From Alkalimonas delamerensis (lineage in GTDB: Bacteria > Pseudomonadota > Gammaproteobacteria > Enterobacterales > Alteromonadaceae), in assembly GCF_030717955.1 (NCBI RefSeq), contig NZ_JAUZVY010000007.1, positions 124,001-188,000 on the forward strand: a stretch of 64,000 nt of DNA, given 5' to 3'. A program made the translations under genes and the position numbers. Below, one piece after another: positions 44,171-51,101 of the stretch; position 1 is the stretch's first letter; each line of letters opens with the position of its first letter. The notes below the pieces were generated by a model, which saw only the letters and a program-made list of their open reading frames with translations, was not told the DNA's origin and ran no database searches.

Positions 44171-45117
44171 CTTAAAGTACAAATCATATTTCCGATGGTA
44201 TTGTGGGTATATGTTCGTTCCGCATTATTTCGGAATTTGTCCCGCCAGCAAATATTGTTTTCTACTGCATCGAGCAAGATGTTTTCTGTATCAAATTTAC
44301 GGGAGTCTTCTTCTTGCAGGCTTTCATAATCCAAAATACGACAGACATTTTTTGCGCTGAGTTCTGGATGTGCTGTTATAACTCGGGCTAAAAGCTCTTC
44401 AAATTGATTTTTGTATTTAAACACTGGTGAAATTAGCTCTAGCTTAGTGCGCTTCGGTTCCGTCTGATTTTGATGTATTTCGCTTGATAGCGAAGAGCTG
44501 CTTACAATGCCAAGTTGAAGCAAAGTTTCATGTTGTACGCAAAGATCAGCAAGTTTGAAAGCAAGCCAATCAGGCGCTAATACGCTCTCAGGGACATCCC
44601 CCCATATTTCATCTGTATGTGCTGATGCTTCACCTGATCTTGATTTATCAATAAAATTTAGCGCTGTTGCTGTAGCTTTTTTAAGTTGCCAGAGAGGGTT
44701 AGTTTGTACTCTAGGGTAAAGTTTTGCATGAAAGACTTCATCGTCCATTTCATTAAGCGACTTTGGTTGCCAGCCTTGCAAGTAATCGTTAGGCCATTTT
44801 TCCTCAATGTCATAATCAGTGCTTTTTAAACGCAACCTTTTCCTTTGCAATAAGATAAATCGTTCAGGCCTGACTTCTTTTCCTGACAGAATGGGCTGTA
44901 TATGGGTATCCGGTATACGTGTTAAGCCTTCATAGCTTACTGAGCATCGGCCAACGAAATCCCACTTGCGAAAATATCCGACGATGAAAAGCAGCGGTTT
45001 AACTTTGAATATAAGGGGAATCTGTCCTTCTTCCAGCAGGTATCGTATGTCAGATTCCGTAAGATCAAAGCGGTGTTTTAAATCATCCAGCCGGTAGTAC
45101 TCTTTATTAATCATCAT
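44143..45117 (-). CDS. Unknown protein next to integrase
   Basis: No family is recognised. The 324-residue product starts with a MerR-like helix-turn-helix pattern (YRLDDLKHRFDLTESDIRYLL, then EEGQIPL), which suggests DNA binding. The centre is rich in charged residues and Ser. The C-terminus has NTENIL-type helices followed by NAERTYTHNTIGNMICTLRKK, a second possible DNA-binding element. The gene lies 14 bases after the integrase stop on the same strand, so it is co-transcribed. It could be a regulator of excision. Confidence 0.6.
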   Translation of the reverse strand: MMINKEYYRLDDLKHRFDLTESDIRYLLEEGQIPLIFKVKPLLFIVGYFRKWDFVGRCSVSYEGLTRIPDTHIQPILSGKEVRPERFILLQRKRLRLKSTDYDIEEKWPNDYLQGWQPKSLNEMDDEVFHAKLYPRVQTNPLWQLKKATATALNFIDKSRSGEASAHTDEIWGDVPESVLAPDWLAFKLADLCVQHETLLQLGIVSSSSLSSEIHQNQTEPKRTKLELISPVFKYKNQFEELLARVITAHPELSAKNVCRILDYESLQEEDSRKFDTENILLDAVENNICWRDKFRNNAERTYTHNTIGNMICTLRKKIHQHTA

Positions 45118-45131
45118 TATGTCCCTATAAA

Positions 45132-46367
45132 TTAACCGATTAGGTTGACTGCTGCGGCTTTGTGTTCTGGTGCCAAGTGAGCATAACGCAACGTCATGGC
45201 CAGATCAGCATGGCCAAGCAATTCGCGTACTGTATTCAGATCGACTCTTGCCATCACTAGCTTGCTGGCAAAGTGGTGGCGCAGGTCGTGAAAGCGGAAA
45301 TTATCAATACCAGCACTTTCGATCACGGTCGCCCAACTTTTACGGATTTCTTTTAACGGGCTGCCATCCGGATTTTTAAACACATAACCGGTACTGCCGG
45401 TATCTTGCATCCAGTGGCTTAGGGTATTGTGTGCTTCGGTATTCAGGGGAATATGCCTGCTCTTGCCTGATTTGGCATTTTCAGACAGAACGGTCAGGTT
45501 CTTGCGCTCCAGATCAATGCTCGACCACTTCAGGCTAAGCAGCTCTCCGCGCCTCATGCCGGTATTCATAGCCAGCAACACAATGGGTTCAAGGTGATCG
45601 GCAAAGTGTCGTTGGTTTAAATCGGGTAATAGCTCATAGCCTCGTTCTTGCCTGAACCGGTTGCCGCTGTCCCGTTGTTGCTTGATGTCTTGATCGCGCT
45701 GACGCATGGCCGCCCGTAAACGGCTTTCTTCATCAGCATTCAGGTAACGAACTTTTGAATTGTCTTCCTGATAGGCTTTCACTTTGTTGAGATCGTGGCT
45801 TTCAATCACGCCCCATTCAACCGCTCTACTCATACAGCCTTTCAGGCTGGTTAAACGCCGGTTGATGGTGGCAGGCTTAATGCCAGAGTTCTTTTTATCA
45901 TTGCGCCACTTCTCGATTTCCCATGCCGTAATAGCACTGAGCTGATGATTCATTAAATGCCCGAAGTTGACTTTGAGATCACGAATAAAGGAATGAGCGG
46001 TTTTCGGATTGCGGGCATACAGCCAAGGCTGGTATTGCAGTTCAATAAACTTTTCCAGAGTAGAAACCGCCGCTTTTTTCTGAGCTTCGCGAACGGCTTT
46101 TTTCTTCTGCTGCACATTGATGCCTTTGGCAACTTCACCGGCTTTTTCTTTAGCAAGGTCTCTGGCTATGGCTGGGGTGATTTGACCTTCAGTGCCAAGC
46201 TTGTAGTTAACTTGCTTGCCATCGAGCCGGTAAAAGAGGTAATAATGGATCTTGCCTGCCGGAGTGATACGAGCATGAAAACCTGCAATTTCGGTATCAT
46301 TTAACCGTTTGTCTTCAGGCCTAAAGCTCTTAATCGTTGTGACGTTGATCTTGCCTTTAATCGCCAT
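45132..46367 (-). CDS. Tyrosine-recombinase integrase
   Basis: This 411-residue integrase has an N-terminal arm-binding part (DTEIAGFHARITPAGKIHYYL), a SAM-like core-binding domain, and the catalytic domain with Arg in MNTGMRRGELLSLKW (about 270), HDLRHHFASKLV (about 357-368), GHADL, and Tyr in TLRYAHLAP (about 393). It belongs to the P4/DUF4102-like group that targets tRNA 3' ends. It lies 170 bases from the right attachment repeat, with paired arm-site candidates just before its start. Confidence 0.95.
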   Translation of the reverse strand: MAIKGKINVTTIKSFRPEDKRLNDTEIAGFHARITPAGKIHYYLFYRLDGKQVNYKLGTEGQITPAIARDLAKEKAGEVAKGINVQQKKKAVREAQKKAAVSTLEKFIELQYQPWLYARNPKTAHSFIRDLKVNFGHLMNHQLSAITAWEIEKWRNDKKNSGIKPATINRRLTSLKGCMSRAVEWGVIESHDLNKVKAYQEDNSKVRYLNADEESRLRAAMRQRDQDIKQQRDSGNRFRQERGYELLPDLNQRHFADHLEPIVLLAMNTGMRRGELLSLKWSSIDLERKNLTVLSENAKSGKSRHIPLNTEAHNTLSHWMQDTGSTGYVFKNPDGSPLKEIRKSWATVIESAGIDNFRFHDLRHHFASKLVMARVDLNTVRELLGHADLAMTLRYAHLAPEHKAAAVNLIG

Positions 46368-46379
46368 TCCATTTCCCTG

Positions 46380-46397
46380 TGTAGCACCAGTGTAGCA
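46380..46397 (+). repeat. Right candidate integrase arm site
   Basis: Two TGTAGCA heptamers at 46380 and 46391, with the same orientation and spacing as the pair at 36362-36379. They lie 13 bases upstream of the integrase start, so occupancy could also repress the integrase gene. Confidence 0.6.
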
Positions 46398-46537
46398 AGT
46401 TGAGTATGCTTCCCTGAAACTGAATGAACACTGAAGAACAATGGTGAATTTTTATCTTGCTGAATTACAATGGTTTATTTGTTCATTTTTGCGGGTGGGT
46501 GTTCACCTAAGTTCATGGTGACACAGGGTTTTTTCGG

Positions 46538-46585
<48 letters not shown>

Positions 46586-46592
46586 AATGAAT

Positions 46593-46616
46593 AAACCGCC
46601 ACTTCGGCGGTTTTTT
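46593..46616 (+). terminator. Terminator after attR, likely the ancestral tRNA-Arg terminator
   Basis: AACCGCC and GGCGGTT form a stem around ACTTC, followed by T residues. Its position relative to the repeated tRNA 3' end matches a native tRNA terminator. Confidence 0.8.
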
Positions 46617-46723
46617 CATTTACAGCACCTCGTAGGATGAGAACCTCCTTCGACCAATTTGCCAGGAGCAAATTTGAACCGCTTCAGCGGGCCCGTTAGG
46701 GCGAGGGCAGGGATAGCCCGAGT

Positions 46724-46754
46724 AATCCTGACGGGTGCGCCAAAACAAACAACC
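46724..46754 (+). repeat. Third partial tRNA-Arg 3' end, left repeat of the hipBA segment
   Basis: The first 19 bases equal the last 19 bases of tRNA-Arg (AATCCTGACGGGTGCGCCA). Together with the next 12 bases they form a 31-bp repeat that recurs at 48513-48543 with three mismatches. The distance to the same 19 bases in attR is 159 bases. Confidence 0.8.
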
Positions 46755-46779
46755 GCCACCTCGGCGGATTTTTGTTTTT
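46753..46779 (+). terminator. Second terminator-like hairpin of the tRNA-derived tract
   Basis: CCGCC and GGCGG enclose ACCTC and are followed by a T-rich run. It is a diverged copy of the 46593-46616 hairpin, at the same place after the third tRNA-end copy. Confidence 0.65.
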
Positions 46780-46800
46780 CATACTTCCACGTAGCGCTGT

Positions 46801-48111
46801 TTACCCAAGCAGTCGCTGGCTATATCTGTGCATCCCTTCAAAGATGGGGTCGGCAATAAAACCTGGAAAATCAGCGGGCAGTTCAGCAGCAACCTGATTG
46901 ATCACCGCTGCGGTCCTGGTTCCCATATCGTGCAGTATCTGTTCCATGGTCGATTGTGGAAAACCGACTTCATTCGCAGTGGCGAAAAAGTGCTTTGGGC
47001 CGATCAACCGGCATTCGGTTTTTCTTCCTTTAGAGCCTTTTAGTGACATCGCCAGGCGTAGGTTTTTATCATGCCGGCCCTTTTTAGATAGGGCAGGGAA
47101 GGCAGACAAGATATCGTATAGCGGTGTCAGCCTGTAGTGATCTTGTCGCTCAATAAAAATGGAGAAGTTTTTAGCGTGGCCATCTGTTGCGCCCAGCAGC
47201 CAGAATAAAACCTGGGTGCGCATGAAGGTTTCCCTGTCATGTTTGGGATTTGTCGCACCGAGTAGTTCCTGCATGATGTCCGAAATGCCTGGTCCACCGT
47301 CTGGTTCATATTTTCTGGCGGGGGAGATGCCTTTCACCTGACAGAAATCCTCTTGCGGTAGTCGCATGATCCAGCTGTTATCGGGGGACATTGTGCGATC
47401 AAAGCGCTCCACCGCCAGCGCCTTAACGCCGTCTGGTACAATCATCTGACAGTTTGCGGCTTTAAAGCCATAGGCTTTGGCGATCTTAAGGCACAGATAC
47501 TCGTTCTCAACACTGTGTGTCATATCAATGACACGATCATGGGAGCGTATCTCGCCTATTGGCAGCTTGAGTATGTGGGTTGTTGGTGTGGCGTTATGCG
47601 GTAAGCACCAATGGCCTTGATGGAACAATAATGCTGTTTTCTCCTGCGCACCGGCCAGTGAAATACGAAAATCCTGCGTATCATCCAGCATGCCCAAGGG
47701 CTTTTTCGATTGATAGCCGTTTAATATCTTTGCTATTTCAGCATCTGTCAGTGCGCTTGCCTCGATGCGTTTTATGGCTGGTACATCTGCACCTGATGGC
47801 ATCAGTTGTATTGCACCGACGCAATCTCTTCCAACCTGTTTCAGGATATCAAAGGGCTCCGTTGAGCTTGCTTTGAAGCGTGCAACCATCCGCTCGCGAA
47901 TTTCGTGTGAGTCGGGCAGCAAGTTGTCAAAAAAGTTATAGACTTCCGGCCCTGCATAGCGCTCTGGTCGAAGTGTTAAAGAAAGCGATAAGCTTCGACG
48001 TCCGGGCGAGCATAGCCAATCCGTATCGTAAATGAACGCATTCGCCCCCCGACTATCTCGCTGGTACTCACCAACCCTGATCCCATTCATGTAAACATCC
48101 AGCCTGTCCAA
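46801..48111 (-). CDS. hipA: HipA-family serine/threonine kinase toxin
   Basis: This 436-residue kinase toxin has the HipA N-domain start LDVYMNGIRVGEY, the glycine-loop region SLAGAQEKTALL, THILKLP, the catalytic GATDGHAKNFSIF (Asp and Asn) and LTPLYDILSAFP (metal Asp). E. coli HipA phosphorylates glutamyl-tRNA synthetase, causing persistence. I choose the TTG at 48111 as start because AGGAGG lies nine bases upstream and the resulting protein has the normal N-terminus; the longer frame to 48198 would overlap hipB by 86 bases. It lies between partial tRNA-Arg 3' end copies. Confidence 0.92.
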   Translation of the reverse strand: MDRLDVYMNGIRVGEYQRDSRGANAFIYDTDWLCSPGRRSLSLSLTLRPERYAGPEVYNFFDNLLPDSHEIRERMVARFKASSTEPFDILKQVGRDCVGAIQLMPSGADVPAIKRIEASALTDAEIAKILNGYQSKKPLGMLDDTQDFRISLAGAQEKTALLFHQGHWCLPHNATPTTHILKLPIGEIRSHDRVIDMTHSVENEYLCLKIAKAYGFKAANCQMIVPDGVKALAVERFDRTMSPDNSWIMRLPQEDFCQVKGISPARKYEPDGGPGISDIMQELLGATNPKHDRETFMRTQVLFWLLGATDGHAKNFSIFIERQDHYRLTPLYDILSAFPALSKKGRHDKNLRLAMSLKGSKGRKTECRLIGPKHFFATANEVGFPQSTMEQILHDMGTRTAAVINQVAAELPADFPGFIADPIFEGMHRYSQRLLG

Positions 48112-48112
48112 T

Positions 48113-48367
48113 TTACCAACCCTCCTGCCATGAGCTCTGGCCTGGCTCTGAAACCTGATCGCGGGGGCTGATATCCAGCTGTAACTGCAGCGCGGCAAGG
48201 ATTTTAAAAAAAGTGGCTAACTTGCACGATTCGGGTTTGTTCTCAAAATCAGAAATGGTCGCCACCCGAAGGCCTACGAGCTGCGCTATTTCGGCCTGAG
48301 TGACCTTGTGTTTTTTGCGATACGCTTTAATTAGCGTACTAAGCTGCTCCGGGCGGGTGATATGCAT
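48113..48367 (-). CDS. hipB: HipB-type antitoxin
   Basis: This 84-residue Xre-type helix-turn-helix protein (LIKAYRKKHKVTQAEIAQLV, then LRVATISDFENKPE) is the antitoxin of HipA. It binds operators in its own promoter and holds HipA inactive. It ends one base before the hipA start. Three matching operators lie just upstream (48403-48474). A hydrophobic C-terminal Trp (EGW), as seen in HipB proteins, ends the chain. Confidence 0.92.
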   Translation of the reverse strand: MHITRPEQLSTLIKAYRKKHKVTQAEIAQLVGLRVATISDFENKPESCKLATFFKILAALQLQLDISPRDQVSEPGQSSWQEGW

Positions 48368-48402
48368 GAAAGTTTATGCCAAATCTTGTTGGGTCTTAAC
48401 TT

Positions 48403-48474
48403 TATACGCCTTAGCGTAATTAGTGTCAATATACGCTTTACCGTAATTTTTGTTCTTATACGCTAAGGCGTAAT
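48403..48474. promoter_or_regulatory. Three 18-bp HipB operators at 27-bp spacing
   Basis: The 18-mers TATACGCCTTAGCGTAAT (48403), TATACGCTTTACCGTAAT (48430) and TATACGCTAAGGCGTAAT (48457) share TATACGC and CGTAAT ends around a variable five-base centre. Each starts exactly 27 bases after the previous one. All lie between hipB and the chromosome side of the region, the expected place for autoregulation by HipB. Confidence 0.85.
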
Positions 48475-48751
48475 TTACGTGTGCTATTTCGCTGTTTATT
48501 TAAGTAAAACTAAATCCTGGCGGGCGTGCCAAAACAAACAACCATCCTGTATGAAAACCACCGCGCCAACATCATGTCAACGAACATCACCCGGTTAAAG
48601 CAGCACTAAAGTACTAAATCGAAATCACGGCAGCTCCCCTATAGTGGTTTGGCACCCCAGCTTGCTACCGGGGGAGTCAGAGGTCGAAACAAGGAGTCGT
48701 AGCGTCGCTGAGGTGTTCACTTACAACGAATAAAGATAAGGAACAACAGAC
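48475..48751. other. Gap between hipBA and the esterase gene
   Basis: Besides the repeat at 48513-48543 this stretch has no gene. It must contain the promoter of the rightward esterase gene. AAGGAA at 48738 is the ribosome-binding site of that gene. No clear promoter pair or terminator is visible. Confidence 0.6.
48513..48543 (+). repeat. Fourth, diverged tRNA-Arg 3' end, right repeat of the hipBA segment
   Basis: Matches 46724-46754 at 28 of 31 bases, including the identical AAAACAAACAACC tail. The two copies enclose the hipBA pair, a segment of about 1.8 kb, in direct orientation. Confidence 0.75.
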
Positions 48752-50680
48752 GTGAAAATTCAAGTATTTAGCCGGGCCGGTGTTGTGCTGGCCACGGTGC
48801 TGTTCGCAGCTGGTTTGTTTGGCAAGCCTGCTGCGGCTGGCAGTTGGCAGCAGAATGTCAATCGTGGTGGTTTCAACAATGTTCATATCTACACGCCCGA
48901 CAGTGTCTCGTCCATTGGTCAGGGGCGCGGCTTATTGTTGGTGCTGCATGGCTGTACCCAGTCGATCAACGCCTACCTTACTGCCAATTTAGAGCAGGCC
49001 GCAGACCAGTATGGCTTGGTGATCGCGGTGCCTGATGCGATGAACAAAGCCGGTTTTGGCTGCTGGTCGTATTGGCAGGGTACCAAATCCCGCAATGCCG
49101 GCGATTACCAAAACCTGATCAACCTGGCCAACAATCTGGTCGCGGATACTCAGTATCAGATTGATCCCAATCAGGTGTATATTGCCGGGTTATCTTCGGG
49201 CGCCAGCTTTGCCAATACCACGGCTTGCCTGGCTCCTGATGTGTTTGCCGGCATGGGCATTAGTGCCGGCCCCAGCATCGGCACCAGCTCCAGCGGTGCC
49301 ATCGGCCCTTGTGAAACGGCCAATGTGGCTGCCCGCTGCGCTCAGTATGCCGGCAGTTTCGCCAGCCACTTTGAGACCCAGATTGCCTCCATTGCTCATG
49401 GCCGCAACGATACCACCGTCAATCAGTGCTACAACGAGCAAAATGCCAACGGCATGGCCACACTCTACGGCGTCAGCCAGTTAAGCGGCGAGAACCTGAT
49501 TAGCCATGGCGCAGGCCGTACCGCCGATGAAACCTTGTGGCAGGATGGCCGGGTCTCGATGCTGTGGCTCAATAATGTGGATCACGCCTGGTCAGGTGGT
49601 CAGGGTGCCAGCGGTGCTTACATCAATAGCAATGGCATTAACTATGCACTCTATCTGGGACAATACTTTCTGGAGCACAACCAGCGGGTTAACCGCAACA
49701 GTGCCCCCGAGCTAAGCGCTATCAGTGTCAGCCAGCAGAGCAGTGTAGTGACGGTGACCGGCACGGCGACCGATGCCGATGGCGATTCCATTGTTGTTAC
49801 GGCCAGTTTTACTGACAGCCTGGGTCTGCAGCAACTGGTGAGTGATGCACCGGATGCCTCCGGCAATTTTAGTTTGACCAGTCCGGTACTGGCGGATGAC
49901 TGGTACCAACTGACAGTAACCGCTACCGATAGTGGCGGCTTGGTCAGCACGGCTTATACCGAGCAGCTGCTGATTGGGCCACCGCCGCCACCGGTACCAC
50001 CGGAGCTGTCTGAATTGGCGGTGGTGATGGATGGTCAGTGCGCTACGGTCAGCGGTCGGGTATTTGATCTGAATCGCGATTTGGATACCGTCACCGTAGA
50101 GTTTAGCAATGGCATTGTGGTTGCTAGTGTCGATGGCGAGGTGTTCAGTGCCGAGCAGTGCCAGTTGGCCGGTGGTGAGCAAACTGCTTTGATCACAGCG
50201 ACCGATCTGGAGGGTTTGCTTAGCGCTGAGGTGGTGACCTTCACCATTGATGCAGGCCAAAGCGGTACTCTGGATCAGCACATCAGTGCCGGCCGGCTGG
50301 ATTACACCAATTACGCCAACTGTTATCTGCAATACGGCACCGCCAGCTTTGTGCTGCGTGAGCACGTCGTCAGTGGCGATCAATGTCGCTGGCAAGATGA
50401 TGATGGCAGCTGCTTTGGGCCAACCCAGACTTGCAGCGGAGCCGCCCCGGGCAATGACGGCGATCAGGGCGGTACGCCACCCCCCAGCGATTGCGTCGCC
50501 TTTACCACCAACAATTACAGCCACAAAGTAGCCGGGCGCGCCTACAGTACCGGCAATGTCTTTTTACCGGATTACTTTGCCAATGGCAGCAATGCTGCGA
50601 TGGCTGGTTCAACCTGGGGAATCACAACGCTGTCATCCTATGATGGCAGTTATTGGGAACTGGGTGCTTGCCCGCAGTAA
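48752..50680 (+). CDS. Secreted PHB-depolymerase-family esterase with Ig-like and Cys-rich C-terminal domains
   Basis: This 642-residue protein starts at a GTG with AAGGAA upstream and has a Sec signal peptide. The esterase domain (about 30-310) has LLLVLHGCTQS, the nucleophile Ser in AGLSSGASFAN, and DHAWSGG with the catalytic His. Two beta-sandwich (Ig/cadherin-like) segments follow, then a PPPPPVPP linker and a Cys-rich tail with two further small domains (CRWQDDDGSC, and the final NNYSHKVAGRAYSTG block). This is the layout of extracellular polyester or feruloyl-type esterases, likely secreted through the type II system seen at the left end. Exact substrate unknown. Confidence 0.88.
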   Translation: MKIQVFSRAGVVLATVLFAAGLFGKPAAAGSWQQNVNRGGFNNVHIYTPDSVSSIGQGRGLLLVLHGCTQSINAYLTANLEQAADQYGLVIAVPDAMNKAGFGCWSYWQGTKSRNAGDYQNLINLANNLVADTQYQIDPNQVYIAGLSSGASFANTTACLAPDVFAGMGISAGPSIGTSSSGAIGPCETANVAARCAQYAGSFASHFETQIASIAHGRNDTTVNQCYNEQNANGMATLYGVSQLSGENLISHGAGRTADETLWQDGRVSMLWLNNVDHAWSGGQGASGAYINSNGINYALYLGQYFLEHNQRVNRNSAPELSAISVSQQSSVVTVTGTATDADGDSIVVTASFTDSLGLQQLVSDAPDASGNFSLTSPVLADDWYQLTVTATDSGGLVSTAYTEQLLIGPPPPPVPPELSELAVVMDGQCATVSGRVFDLNRDLDTVTVEFSNGIVVASVDGEVFSAEQCQLAGGEQTALITATDLEGLLSAEVVTFTIDAGQSGTLDQHISAGRLDYTNYANCYLQYGTASFVLREHVVSGDQCRWQDDDGSCFGPTQTCSGAAPGNDGDQGGTPPPSDCVAFTTNNYSHKVAGRAYSTGNVFLPDYFANGSNAAMAGSTWGITTLSSYDGSYWELGACPQ

Positions 50681-50696
50681 AGGCTGTGGACTATGA

Positions 50697-50730
50697 GGTG
50701 AGCATCGGTCAGAAAAGACCGGTGCTCATC
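50697..50730 (+). terminator. Weak terminator-like hairpin after the esterase gene
   Basis: GGTGAGCATCGGTC pairs with GACCGGTGCTCATC with two wobbles and a six-base loop, but no T-run follows. Confidence 0.35.
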
Positions 50731-50820
50731 CAATTGCTGTGGCGCTGGACTGACAGTTTTTGTCAGCTTCTTTGGTGATAAAAGGGCCGGTGAGGCGAAA
50801 CCAATCAGCCCTTGTTTTTA

Positions 50821-50903
50821 TCAGCGCACCAGATGCCACTGGCTTTGCCGCCCTGCCAGAAAATCACTTATTGCCCGTCAAAATAAGTCCTCTGCTCCAG
50901 CAT
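50821..50903 (-). pseudogene. Decayed 3' fragment of an M24 peptidase gene
   Basis: This stretch is about 80 percent identical to 53116-53199, the end of the intact M24 gene. Read on the minus strand it gives MLEQRTYFDGQ, then a stop in place of Arg, VI, a one-base deletion, and LAGRQSQWHLVR followed by TGA. The intact gene reads MLEQSAYFDGQ and LAGRQTEWHLVR. Weaker similarity continues to about 50960. The rest of the copy is gone, and the cyclase gene stands where it would be. Confidence 0.8.
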
Positions 50904-51101
50904 CTATTTGCAATGGAGGTATTCTGTTTGCCTCGCTCAGCCGGTTAATTGGCAATTACCTCTAAAATCAGTTCTATACTAATCTATAAATAGGCATAGC
51001 GACATGTTCTGGGTGTTGTCGCTTGCGGCCTTTTTTCGATGCAAGGCAATCCATGGTTGAGCTGATACCTTGTGAGCCTGAATGGTTTTGGAGCACACGC
51101 A

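Larger units (their letters stand above)
50681..51101. other. Intergenic region between the esterase and the diguanylate cyclase genes
   Basis: This 421-base region holds an imperfect inverted repeat (50697-50730), a decayed copy of the M24 peptidase 3' end on the minus strand (50821-50903, probably to about 50960), and the upstream region of the cyclase gene. I see no intact gene. Confidence 0.7.

Noticed and set aside
48403..48474. CRISPR array
   Set aside because: Only three 18-mers with 9-base gaps, palindromic and in front of an antitoxin gene; they are operators.
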